In this document: in pieces, positions 25,810 through 37,598 of the stretch
Numbering within the stretch: position 1 is the first letter of the stretch
Layout: the number at the start of each line of letters is the position of its first letter
Assembly (NCBI GenBank): GCA_003952965.2
Contig: CM025853.1
Span: 29,843,641 to 29,907,640 of the forward strand
Direction: 5' to 3'
Length of the DNA stretch: 64,000 nt
Origin: Morella rubra
Lineage: Eukaryota; Streptophyta; Magnoliopsida; Fagales; Myricaceae
Made by a program: the position numbers and the translations under genes
The notes under the pieces: generated by a model
Databases searched by the model: none
Seen by the model: the letters and a program-made list of their open reading frames with translations, nothing else
Told to the model about the DNA's origin: nothing

Positions 25810-26417
25810 ATTGGACTCCGCCCGTACATCAAGATTTTTCAGCCCAAGGAATTACTACTCCATCGGCTTAGGTGTTTGGGGGAAGATTCTTGTGCTGCTT
25901 GGTAAACTCCGAAAAAAATATGCAAAATTAAATTAAAAAAATCAATATAAATAACAGAAAATGAGAGGAGTTTGTCATGTTGGAGGATTTTGAATCAATT
26001 GTCAACCATTTGTCAAATGCACAAAACCTAATGTAGAAACTGCCACATTACTCCTTTGTACTAATAGAAAACAATATATATTATTAACACAAACTCAGAA
26101 GGTAACCTTTACTGTGCTTCATATCCCGCAATAACATACACAAACTTGAATAAAATTGGGGGGAAAGGATGAAAATAAAAAAGAACAAAAATGATCATAT
26201 AATAACCGTGTCTGTGACATTTTCTGCTGGATAACAGGTGCAACTCTAGAAGGTTGCAGTGCCTGCTTTTCACGCAGATTTGGCAATGCGTCCACTATGC
26301 ATTATGAGACGCAATTGCACCAATAATGATACTACATACATACCACTTCCAACTAGAAACTCATGTTTCTTTTCTCCAGAGATTGGTGGCGTAGACACAA
26401 GTGAGGTATATAACTCA

Positions 26418-29400
26418 TCATTTGGCTGAGAATGGAAAAGGCAGCCGCTCTCCCTGACGATTAAGAATCCGGTCATTAGGAGACGATGTCTTCCCTCCTG
26501 CACCTGCCTGGCGGAACACTGCAATATGCACTTTCCATCATCACATTATCATGGTTACAGAAAACAGAATTTAAACATGCGACTTAAGTCTGAGGGTAAT
26601 TGAGACAAAGTCATGTATGTGATGGAAACATTTAGAGGCAGCATAACCTCCGCAGTGTTTCAGGCTACTTTTGCCGACTAATCATTGCGCCTAAACTATA
26701 TCACAGAATCTTTATAGGTCTCTTTCCACTGGGGCAATGACAGTTAAAAAAATCTGTTTTCAATGTCTCATTGATTGTGAAAACTTGACCTCCAAGAAGT
26801 ATGTGTCAAAACAACAGCACATTACTTCGGGTTATGAAGAAAAACTTTCACATTCTTATTGTTTCCATGTTAAAAACCATACGCCACGAACATATTGACT
26901 TGCAGGTTGAGGCCTAGCCAATCATCAACAGAATCTTGGGCACTGTTTGCGGTGCTAGAATTGTCAAGATACTCTTTATGCTTTGCTAACAGAAACACCC
27001 ATGTGCTTTCCTATAACAGATTTGACATCAGAACCCTCCTACACCAGTGGATCCAACAAAAACATGAAACACAAAGCAGTAGCGTTTGTGAAGTAAACTT
27101 GCCTCGCTCTCTCTCGAGCTCTTCAACAAGTTCTTCTCTCCACTTTTGTTGTATCTCAGAGAAGCTAGCACTGCAGACATATCTGACCTCCGATTACAAG
27201 ATGAGATGACACAATCTATTAGAAAACAAAACCTAAAATATGTATTAAACACCATATGCTGTACCTTGGACTAATTTTTTCATGCTGTGCATCAGGAAGA
27301 AGCTCTTTCCATTCACCAAGCTGAGTTGGCTGAATTTCTTTTAGAGCTCGTTCATGCACACGACTGGCATTTGATAGATTTTTGGTACCGCGCCCAGGTC
27401 TTTCATCAACAACAGATGACAGCCTCCTACTAGGTGCCCGATTGGGAGACTTGCTTTTAGGAGGTAAACTTAACAAATTTGAGGCCTTTTCACCATGTGC
27501 TGTTTGGACTGCACCAGGAAGACCACTCATATTGCTTGTGCCGTAGAACTCTTCATAAAGAGGCGTCTGCAGCTTCTTCAGATCTAAAGCCTAGTGTAAT
27601 TTTACAAAGCTTGTTACCATGTCATGTGAACATACAAGACAGTTTGAGAAATATAAGCCGCAATTTATTTATATAACCAGTCTTCCACCAATGACAGATC
27701 TCAGAGGATAAGGTACCTTTTCATCCAGGAAGGCTCTAATCTTTGATTCTGTGACCTCATCATCATCCTCAGTGGGAATTGGCTCACATGGAAATGTGAA
27801 GTCATTCTCCCCCTTCCCTGACACTCCAGGGCTGCAAGCATCTTTACAAGTGGTTTGACTAGAACACAAGTCTATTCCACTTCTCTCCAACTCTATACTT
27901 TGATCAAGCTTGCAGGGCCAGTCATCAGTAGGCTCACACATTGGATTGAAACTCTAGTTCAAATGACAGAAATCTGTGGTTACTGAAGTTAATTATAACC
28001 ATCTAAACCACAAGGACATGAAAACAGTTCTTTACCTTGTTTAAATCATCAGAGGCTAAGATGGATTTGAGCTTTGCTGATGCGTCAACTACAAGGTCAT
28101 CTTTATAATCTATCTGACACATGTCATCCTCACAAATGTTAGCTCCCCAAGATGCCACTCTTAAGGATGTAGAAGGATATACAGTTGAGCAGCTCAGGCT
28201 ACCCATTTCGCAAACATCCTTTAAGCCTGTGCACATTGACCTTCTGATTACAGAGTTCAGGCTGCAGCAGCAGTATAGTTTCCATAGTCAAGATTTCTAG
28301 CAATTAGGAAGAACTTATCACATATTCCACAGAAACCAAATGAAAATGCTTACGAGTTCTTAGGATTCATCACTGGTGTTGATAATGGGTTTCCGGATTC
28401 CTGACATAGTGAAAATTAAACTATGGGATAAGTTAATCAAAAGAATAAGAATACAAACTAATATAGCATAATGCAACTATACTGACCACAACTGAAGTGC
28501 AAACTGGATGAGATTCCCAATACGCTCCAGTGACAAATGGGTGCTGTAGATTAACATAAACAGTAATATAAGTAAGATACTTGTCATTGTACAAGTATAC
28601 ATATGAATGACAGTAGTATTCAGATTCATTGGTCACACGAGCAAGTGTATTTAGGCATGTATATCATGATGCTTTTACCACTGCTGCTTAATCTATGCAC
28701 ACATCATACATAATACCTCTAGAAATTACCTGCAGCAAGTCTGATGCAGAAGGCCTTACGTTAGGTTCCCTACCATCACAGTTTGATGGGTGTAAGAATT
28801 TCAAAGAAAAGTTAGGTAATAGAAATCACAAGGTAAAACCGGTAGATTTATAGAGAAATGCTTCGGTGTGTGTTTGGGAAGGGGGGATTAGAAATATGAC
28901 AAGAGGGAGAAATGCAGAAACAAGGAATGTACTTCTGTAAACATTTTAATAGAAAGTCCTTTGCCTCAGCGGAGAGATGCTCAGGGATGGGCGGATGAGA
29001 TTTTGTTGTTCCAATATGGAAGAGAGCAGCAACCTGAGAGAAACACATCCTTAGAAAATTCATGGAAGAAATAATACTGACTCAAGGATATTAAATTCAA
29101 AATTGCATAAGCTCTAGTACTCGGTTCATTAGCATCACGTGTGTACCTCCTGATACTGTTGGCTCCATGGAGGCTTTCCTGTAGCCATCTCAATTACAGT
29201 GCATCCAACACTCCATATGTCAGCAGAGCTAAGAAAGCACATTTCAAAACTAATGAGGTAGAGATCTCGGTTATGAATCAAGTAATCAATTTTTCTCTCT
29301 TTAATAAGAATGGAACTGAAGCACACAATGCATTAGAGCACACAGATTTTATTGGAAATGGAATTTTAAACAAGAAGGTTTTCCCGATTATGTATTCCAG

Positions 29401-31202
29401 TTCTTACTTACAGTACATCACAAACTTTTACCGTGAAGCCTACTTTGGAAAGAAAAACTAATAAACGCTAAAAAACTAATCAAGCAAAAAAGCCTGCTTT
29501 CAGCAATGCGCAAGAATTTCAATGCCACTTAAAAAGTTAAATATGGCATGGTGGTCAACAACAAAACATGCATGCTTTGTTGCAACAACCAGGTGTCCAA
29601 ATCAGCAAACCTAGTTCTCCTATTTCAAACTGTTGAAATTTTCTTACTATTTATTTCAAAAAGGTACATTGATTTTGATTTGAACTTTTACTAATCTACC
29701 CGTTTCTCTTCAAAAAAAGATAAAGGTTTATTATAATAATAGTTGCATATTCTTCTTACAAGCTATGCCCAGTCTGCAGAATAACTTCAGGAGCCATCCA
29801 ATATGGAGTACCCTTCATCGACTTGGCACCATTTATAGTAGCCTGTATTGGATGCAACTCTTTAGTTATGCAAACAAAAGATCAATGAAAAGAGACAGAG
29901 AGTATATGAGGTGGTATTTGGAAACAGTAGCTTACCAGCTCAACAACTTTCTTGGATGCACCAAAGTCCGCAAGTTTAATGCATCCCTTATTGTCAACGA
30001 GGATGTTTGCACCCTATAGTAAGCATGCTAATTGTGGTTAAAGAACGATAAGCTTCAAAACTGAATCTTTTAAAAGGAAGGGGCAGATACCTTGATGTCT
30101 CTATGCATAATCCCATTCTTGTGAAGATATTCAAGACCCAACAATAGTTGTTTTGTATACATTCTTATAACCTGTTTCGAGAACAAGTTCGAGGAGCAAC
30201 ATTAGCAATTTAAACACTAGAAACCTCTCGAACAGACACAGTTACACACACCAGAAACCTAGAAATTACATTTTAACAGTGACTTACTGACTCTGGGAAA
30301 GATCCAAATTTCCCTAAGAGTGACGAAATAGAACCGCCCGGAACAAATTCCAACAGAATATTCAATGATTCGTCCTCTCTAGCAGTTCCCAAGTACCTCT
30401 AAGACAAAGCAAAATCAGAGAACGGTAAAAAGAATAAATTATCATTACTTCAGGAAAAGCAAGGAGCCGCATACTTACAACAATATTTGGATGCGACAGA
30501 TTCTTCAGCAACTTCACTTCCTCTTCCAATTCCCTAATATTCGCCTATTTTTATCAGATAAAATAAAGGGGAAAAATCAGTCAATTACAAAGTGAAAATG
30601 TATTTGTCTCAGAATCTAGTCTACTTAGAATTTTGGCACTTGAACAAAAATGCTTCACAGAAGTACAAATTAGCTTGGCATCTGGAAATGGTTTCTTTTT
30701 TTCCCTCGTTGATAAATGAGTGACGGAGACAGCTTGCTACAAAAACTTAAATTTTTTGCATATCAAATTTTCACCTGTGTTTTCTCCTTTGAGGCACTGT
30801 TCGCCGCAATTGAAACCTATAAGTAAAACTAGCCAAGCTTTAATATCGAGTCCATATATCACGCTAAAAAAAAAAAAAAAAAAGTTGCTGACAATGGTTA
30901 TATCGTTTGTAATTGACCTGTTTCACGGCCAGCAGCTCTCCAGAGTCAAGGTTCATCCCCATATAGACCCGACCGAACGCACCGCAGCCTATCAGCTCGC
31001 CCTTGCGCCACCGGATCGGTGGTGCGCTGTCTTTTGGAACCGGAGGCAGTGCCTTGACTGGTGATTTAGAAAACAGCCCGATTCTGGATTTCCGGATGCT
31101 CGAGCCGATCTTCTCGACCAGGCCACTGCCGAAGCCTCGGTCGTCCCCTCCTGACGTTCGGAACGCCATGGATCGGCGAACCGATCCGAGAATGTCCTGC
31201 AT
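26418..31202 (-). CDS. ANP: NPK1-related MAP kinase kinase kinase (ANP type)
   Basis: A MEKK-class kinase that activates MKK6/MPK4-type cascades in cytokinesis and oxidative-stress signalling. Minus-strand exons: 31202-30918, 30816-30775, 30544-30479, 30398-30288, 30171-30091, 30013-29936, 29842-29760, 29228-29147, 29033-28933, 28769-28730, 28543-28487, 28400-28354, 28261-28036, 27953-27717, 27590-27265, 27170-27103 and 26518-26418. They total 2031 nt, 676 aa, close to ANP1 (666) and NPK1 (690). The N-terminus [11 protein letters not shown] is diagnostic. The kinase has the Gly loop GCGAFG (72-77), Lys94, HRD (191-193), DFG (211-213), activation-loop KSMKGTPYW (228-236) and APE (238-240). A serine/acidic-rich regulatory tail follows, with FLDEK and a basic C-terminal coiled segment. 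Intron 16 uses a GC donor (AG|GCAAGT at 27103/27102), the only choice that keeps the frame. Its location beside FAF matches Arabidopsis ANP3 (At3g06030). Confidence 0.96.
30866..30883. repeat. Homopolymer A/T run in ANP intron 1
   Basis: Eighteen A on the plus strand (T on the gene strand), about 35 bp past the intron 1 donor. Confidence 0.9.
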
Positions 31203-31271
31203 TGGTTTGAACTTTTGTGGTTCCTAAGGTTTAGTGGAGTGCGTGGAGGAGTTGTCGTTCGGACAGAGATA

Positions 31272-31292
31272 CTAGGGTTCAGTAACGTTCAT
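31272..31292 (-). promoter_or_regulatory. Short uORF upstream of ANP
   Basis: An ATG at 31292 opens a six-codon frame (MNVTEP) closed by TAG at 31272, 69 nt upstream of the ANP start. If the leader extends this far, it may reduce translation of the kinase. Confidence 0.4.
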
Positions 31293-32465
31293 TTTTCGGT
31301 GCGAGTGAGGGAGTGAGAGATACAGACAGACAGACAGAGAAGGAGTGGAAATTTGAAAGGAGGGAAAAGATCAGGGAGGATCTGTTTTCAAAAAATAAAA
31401 TAAACAGTTAAACGGGGGATGACGGTGTTCACCGTTTCCTCTAATTTACGTACTTTTTATCTTTTTCAGGTTAATTATACTTTTTAAAGTGTGTGTTTAT
31501 GGTATTGAAACTTTATACCATGTTTTATTTTTACACATTTTACATTTAAAATACTCATTGCCATCGATTGAAACACTCGTCCAATCTAGCCGTCAAATTT
31601 GACAGAACTTTTGTGAGTATCTCTCCTCAAATAATTGTTATATTCCTACATTTCCAACTCTGTTGACATAATTACCCGCATGTTAAATAGGTTCCCGATA
31701 GTTTTAGCTTAATTTCGATAATGTCGCTTAATATTAAAATTTTGATCAAACGACACAAAATCCTATAAGTGCAATTGTGTGAGGCTTTTTTAAAAGAATT
31801 AAAAATTTTCATTTAGCATCGATGATTTTATTTAATTTTATGATCAGATTAGATAGAGAGCGCAAATTGATAATATGAAAAATTTTAAAGATAAAATGTG
31901 TCGAAAATAAAAAAATATAGAGGATAAATGACCCAAATTTTATTTTTATTTTTTTAAAAAAAAAATTGTTGGTTTCCTAATATGTTCTCCTTGTTTGGGC
32001 TTCTTTATTTGTCTCTCTTTCTTTTCTTTTTTTTTTCCTTTTTCTCGCTCAATTATACACCAGAGTAAATTAAAAAAGTATCTGAATTTTAAACTTTGAA
32101 TCTTGACAAATATAGGGAAACGAAAGGAAATAAATATCACTGCTGAATATTTTAGAGATACTGTACTTGCTTACCACAAGAGGACCACCTAAAGGTATAA
32201 ATAATGCCCGGGACGTGAATGAATTAGTAAAAAATACTATCGATCACTGCTTGATTTCAATTGACTTCTTACAATAATAACATTCAAGACGTAAATAAAA
32301 TGTGCGTTAAAAGATTACTTTACGTGTCTAAAGTTTATTATAACGTTCCAATACATATAAATGTCGAGAAAATTAATTGTAAAAAAAAAAAAAAAAATAA
32401 TCCCACCGCAAGGCAGGACTATCCACTTTTCTATATTCTATTTACTGGCTGATGGGCCTTGGAAA

Positions 32466-32753
32466 CTAGGGGAAGTGTAACTAATGACAGCCTTTCTGTT
32501 TTGCGGTTCTAGTCAGGGATTGTTCTTTCATGGTAACCCAACAGGCCTTTTTAATCTAAAGGGAGAGAGATTGTGAAAAGCAAAGAAAACTCAACAGTAC
32601 CACTGGCCCCTAGGGGAAGTGAACTAATGACAGCCTTTCTGTTTTTCGGTTCTAGTCAGGGATTGTTCTTTCATGGTAACCCAACAGGCCTTTTTAGGGA
32701 GAGAGATTGTGAAAAGAAAAGAAAACCCAACGGGCCCAACCGTCAACAGTACC
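32466..32753. repeat. 144 bp tandem duplication in the PNC promoter
   Basis: Copies at 32466-32601 and 32610-32753 share ctaggggaagt, ctaatgacagcctttctgtt, cagggattgttctttcatgg and gagagattgtgaaaag, with a short indel after the aacaggcctttt block. It ends about 280 bp before the PNC start codon. Confidence 0.92.
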
Positions 32754-32959
32754 AAAAATTGTGAAGCCCAGCCCGTTGAAGGACAGTGGGAGAGAACGAA
32801 AGATGCCCCGTGCGTTCACGTTTCCGATTCCCAAAAAGATACAAAAACTGGGAGACCAGTCAATTCTGTATGCTACAGCGTCACTTTCAGTTGCTCACTC
32901 CCTCTTCTCCTTTCAGACTACTATTGTTGAACCGTACTCATTACCCACCTCTTGAATTC

Positions 32960-32989
32960 ATGGATGCCTCAGCCTCCTCAATCTCCTAG
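32960..32989 (+). promoter_or_regulatory. Short uORF upstream of PNC
   Basis: An ATG at 32960 opens a nine-codon frame (MDASASSIS) ending with TAG at 32987-32989, 45 nt before the main ATG. It is likely within the leader. Confidence 0.45.
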
Positions 32990-33034
32990 CCTTTCTTTTC
33001 ATTGCCGGGATCCTCAGATCATTCTTTCTTTAAG

Positions 33035-36000
33035 ATGGGCTTTGATTTGGAGTCTTTGTCAGAGGCCACGTCGGGGGCCATTGGAGCTTTAGTTAGCACC
33101 ACCGTCTTGTATCCTCTTGATACCTGTAAGACTAAATATCAAGCCGAAGTACGAGCCCACAATCAGCAGAAGTACAGGTTATTTTTCTTTCCTTTTCCTC
33201 CTGTTGGCCTCTGGGTCCCACACGCATCCATCCATTAAATTTTTTAATAATTTCGCCAGTTTTCATGCTTTCTTTTGACGTAATTAGTTGTCATGCGCCT
33301 AATTCTTCGTTGGTAGAGGGAGAAGAATTAGTTGTCATGCACCTGTTTGTAGATTTATCCATCTCTTCTACAAGTCCTCTTCGATAAATATTTTTCATCT
33401 GTCCTTTCTGTTTTGGTTATGATATATCCAAGAAGTTTAGAGCTTTGTTCCTCGTATATTTGCTGGGCATGTGAGTATGTGACAGCAATTTATACTCACA
33501 ACACGGGATATTGCGAGACTATGGTAGGACTTGGTGATTATATTGACTGAATTTGATAAGTTGGTGACGTGAGAGCACATATGTTATTGCACCACACGGT
33601 GATTGGGAAACCAACACCTCGCACGTTTGCTTATTTCTGGACTCAAGATGTTAATACAGTACTGTTTGTCATAGGTAAAAATTTTATGAATGGCATTTTT
33701 TCCAATCGAAGAAGCACTTTTTGAGGATACACTTAGGTGGCTCAAGAACTGTGATTTTAATTTTTAGAAGATAAAAAAAAAGATTCCAGCTTAATATAGG
33801 AAGCAAGAAAAACAAATTCCTTCCTTTCTTAGAAACTTCAATCTAAGTTTAGAACATCTGAAAAAAGAGCACATCGTATATTGTGTGCAGGGAGGAGTTT
33901 ATTACGATGATAGCAAGAGTTTTGTTTTCTGTGTTCGTCTCTCTCATGGGAAGACCCTTTTCCTAGTGACCCAAAAATTTGTACACTTCTAGCATGGGAG
34001 TAGATCGTTGAGGAATGTTATAACATTGCCTCTGAGCTATAATTTGATAAATCAAATTATTCTAATCTTAGTTGGAGTCACAATGCTCTAAGGGCTATCT
34101 CAAAATTTTGATAGTTTTAGCCTGATCAATATGCTCCTTATTATCACCACTAATGTAGTTTCTGGGGTGGGATTTATTGTGATTCAACTGCATGTTAAAT
34201 GTGAGAAGTTGAGGATTATATTTGTTTCTTCTAGTTGAATATTTGAAGATAATCAATTACCCCACCACCCCCCGGCCCCCCAAAAAAAACTTTTTTTGTA
34301 CTGGGACAGTCAGGAAGAGAGCGTGGTTTAATGGTTTGATGGGGGTGAAGAAGCCTACAACATAGTGAGTTTCGGTAGTTGGAGTAGAGGCGGAAAAGAA
34401 AACTAAAATTGAAATCTCTGAACTATATCAAATTGGACTGATCTGTTGAGAGACCTGTGTAATCCATTAATGTTGATTTTGTAACAACTAACGGAATATT
34501 AGAATCCAGGAAGCTAAATGTTTATTGTGTTACTGTATATTTGTTTCTATCTGATTTAATGGCTGTATGCAATAATGACGTAGTAGAGAAGCTAGATTTA
34601 AGTAGATTCAGCATATGTATGTTGCTAGGTTGAGTTTCTTTAGCACAGTTATTCAGTGGTTTTTTATACTTCCCTTGTGGAGTCTTCTATAAGGATGACC
34701 CTTATCAAGCCCACTTTTTTTTCTCTATCAACCATAGACAATTTATTTCTTGGTAAGCAGTGACTGAACTTATAGCCACATTTTACACAATAGAAAAGGA
34801 GAGTTAATACCATGTAGGCGTCTTTACAATGATCTTATTCACGTGATGCTTTATCATATGTGAATCACTGTCTTCCCATTTTGACATTATCAACACTGTT
34901 TTTGTGATCTTTTCTCGATGGCTAAATGAATATGACACGTAAGTCAAATTAATTCCTCATGTAATCCAGATTCCTATGCTTATATGACTTAATTGCTCTG
35001 GCTTTCGCAGGAATATTTCTGATGTTTTATGGGAAGCAATCGCTACACGTCAGGTTCTTTCATTGTACCAGGGCCTTGGGACAAAGAATCTGCAATCCTT
35101 TATTTCCCAGTTTATCTACTTCTATGGATACAGCTTCTTCAAAAGGCTGTACTTGGAGAAAAGTGAAAATAAAACCATTGGAACGAAAGCAAACTTGATT
35201 ATTGCTGCTGCTGCTGGGGCATGTACAGTAATAGTGACACAGGCGAGTCACATATCACCATGTATTCCTTGATAAGGAAAGCTCTTTTAGTTGTGTTTCC
35301 TTAAGTCGTCTTTTGCAGGGTTCCTTGTAGATTTAGGAAGCTCCTATGTTGAGCTTCTGCAGATATGGTCGATGGTAGAACATCTTATTTGTGATTTTCC
35401 TTGAAATTGGGTGACAAAAATGGATTCTAAAGGGAAGTCATCACGGGAAAAGGATTTAGGGAAGATAGTTGTTTCAAAAATGGTCAAGAGGCATGACTCC
35501 AAGACTGGTTTAAAAAAACTTGAGACAAAGAAAAAGCTGTCAATCACAGAGTAGACCGATTTGTAGTTTCACCCTCAGTGTTATGATATTCTAATATCAG
35601 GTTTTACCTTACAGCCCTTGGATACAGCATCCTCGAAGATGCAGACAAGTGAGTTTGGGAAATCCAAAGGACTTTGGAAGATCCTTTCAGAGGGCACTTG
35701 GAGTGAGGCATTCGATGGTATTGGCATATCCCTTCTTCTGACATCAAACCCATCTATCCAGGTACGTGGTGTGCAATCCCGTACATATGTTGCATGTATG
35801 GCTCTCATCCAGGGTGTGGTTGGTTGCACTAGTCCCATTTTGAGGTTCTTGAGATTATTATCAAGTCCAGGACTGCATTTAATTCTGAAATTATTGATGG
35901 AATGCACCAATGACCATGACATGTCATTCCAGCTGTGCCTGTAATCGAAGCTGGTATATGCTAACCATGGTCTTTTACTCCATGGATTTTTCATTTTCTC

Positions 36001-36729
36001 TTCTTTGTGCGAGTTCTTGAGACTGGACTAGAATGTCTATTGTGCAAGGGTATTTGATCAGCTGAAACAGCTACTCAAGGGGAAGCTGAGCCAAAAAACA
36101 GGTAGTGAGTCGTCACCGGAAGCTCTTTCCGCTTTTTCTGCTTTCGTGTTGGGTGCAGTCTCAAAGTGTGTTGCTACCTGCTTGACTTACCCAGCTATCA
36201 GGTGGATGGTGAATCCAATCACTCTTGCTCATGCATTTCACTACTTATGTATAGGGGAGCTCCATGAACCCCATGCTGATAAAAATAATTCATTCAATTT
36301 TGTGTTTAACAATATTTTCTCTTTACAAACTCATTGTTTCTGCAAGTTCCCATAAAAAAGAGACAAATCTCTCATGATAACATGCATTACCATTAGTTGC
36401 CGTGGCCTATTCAGAACATCATTAAAAGGTTTAAGTTAATTGGCAACAGGTGTAAGGTTACGATTCAGGCTGCAGAATCAGATGAAGACGGGAACCAAGA
36501 AGCAGAACAGAAATCCCACAAGACAGTTTCAGGTGCAATCTACGCCATTTGGAAAAGAGAGGGCCTTCTGGGTTTCTTCAAAGGATTACACGCACAAATA
36601 GTGAAGACTGTACTAAGCTCGGCATTGCTTTTAATGATAAAGGAGAAGATCACGAAGACAACATGGGTCCTAATGCTTGCACTGAGAAGGTATCTGCTTG
36701 TCTCCCGCCCCAGACTAAAGGGTACTTGA
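33035..36729 (+). CDS. PNC: Peroxisomal adenine nucleotide carrier (PNC1/PNC2 type)
   Basis: A mitochondrial-carrier-family protein of the peroxisomal membrane that exchanges ATP for AMP, supplying ATP for fatty acid activation and beta-oxidation. Exons: 33035-33177, 35011-35242, 35615-35761, 36032-36201 and 36450-36729, 972 nt, 323 aa (Arabidopsis PNC1 is about 322). The start [19 protein letters not shown] is diagnostic. Three carrier signatures are visible: YPLDTCKTK in repeat 1, [11 protein letters not shown] in repeat 2 and YPAIRCKV in repeat 3. The C-terminal [13 protein letters not shown] is also typical. Intron 2 begins with GC (CAG|GCGAGT at 35242/35243), which is needed to keep the conserved join. 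The start of exon 4 is less certain: the only acceptor in phase (36030-36031) gives [13 protein letters not shown] where the family has YTVFDQLKQ. Intron 1 is 1.8 kb. Confidence 0.94.
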
Positions 36730-37598
36730 ATTAGTGGTGGTACGACTTAGACCTATTTGAATGGAAACCTCATCAATGAGACTGGTGAAGTGGAGTTGTG
36801 TAGCGGCATCAAAATAAATATTTGTGGACGCCACAGGCCACCTGACGAGGTTGTGTATCTGAAGAAAAATGCAAATTTGGAGAATAAAGAGATTTCCTTG
36901 TTCTTGTCTGACTATATCCCATTGAATAAAAGTGCATTATTTCTGTCTGCTAGCAGCATTTTACACTATGTTCGAGGTCTCTCTTTATAACAGTAAGACA
37001 GCCGCGTAGTTCTTTCTGCTAGCAGCACTTTAGGCCATTGGACTATATGGATTGAGTCTTGTATGGACAGCTAGATTTTCCTTTTTCCCCGTATTTTTCC
37101 TGCATTTTGGTCAGAAGATCTCGTTCGGCCAAGCCCAACTATTCCCCACTATTATATCCTTCGCTTAGCTCTCAAATCACCCCTCATCATCAAGGATTCA
37201 TTCTCAAGAACTGCAGTTAATGATTGGGCCAGAGGGACGCATTCCCATGAGATGTTTACTAAAGGATTGAAAAAACTTTCTGCAATATAAATCCGTTCTA
37301 ACAGAGAATTTCATCTTATAATTTTCTTAGAAAAAATAATTAAGCATTATCTCTGATACATTTCCGATTAATTCCGAAAACTCTTCATTTTAAATAGAGA
37401 TTCGAATATCAAATAACTTAAAATTCAATTTTTGATATCATATGTGATTTCGCTTCACCAGATATATTAGAAAAAATTCTCATGAAAATCTCTTCATAAA
37501 TATCCTATAAGAGTTGCGAACATCATTCAACAAACTCTTCTGCAGTCTGCATTGAATGAATAGCTACTGCACAACTACATTTTAGAAAAAAGTTCAGG
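36730..37598. other. Intergenic, convergent 3' regions of PNC and FolD
   Basis: The two genes converge on this 0.87 kb. It should hold both 3' UTRs. No further gene or repeat is evident. Confidence 0.6.

Larger units (their letters stand above)
16970..26417. other. 9.4 kb without a recognisable gene between FAF and ANP
   Basis: The two genes converge on this AT-rich stretch. It holds a 16 nt C run (17139-17154), an imperfect palindrome (18483-18515), tandem duplications at 19501, 21684 and 25586, an AT run at 22055-22083, a minisatellite at 23266-23435, and scattered G-box-like CACGTG sites. No frame resembles a known protein. The ANP 3' UTR must occupy the last few hundred bases. Confidence 0.6.
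31203..33034. other. 1.8 kb divergent promoter region between ANP and PNC
   Basis: ANP runs left and the carrier runs right, so both promoters lie here. The ANP side starts with a CT-rich leader on the minus strand. The middle (about 31440-32150) is very AT-rich with no gene. The PNC side carries a 144 bp tandem duplication and GGGCCCA/GCCCA motifs near 32733 and 32768, common in promoters of housekeeping plant genes. Confidence 0.6.

Noticed and set aside
35581..35994. 137-codon minus frame
   Set aside because: Antisense shadow of PNC exon 3.
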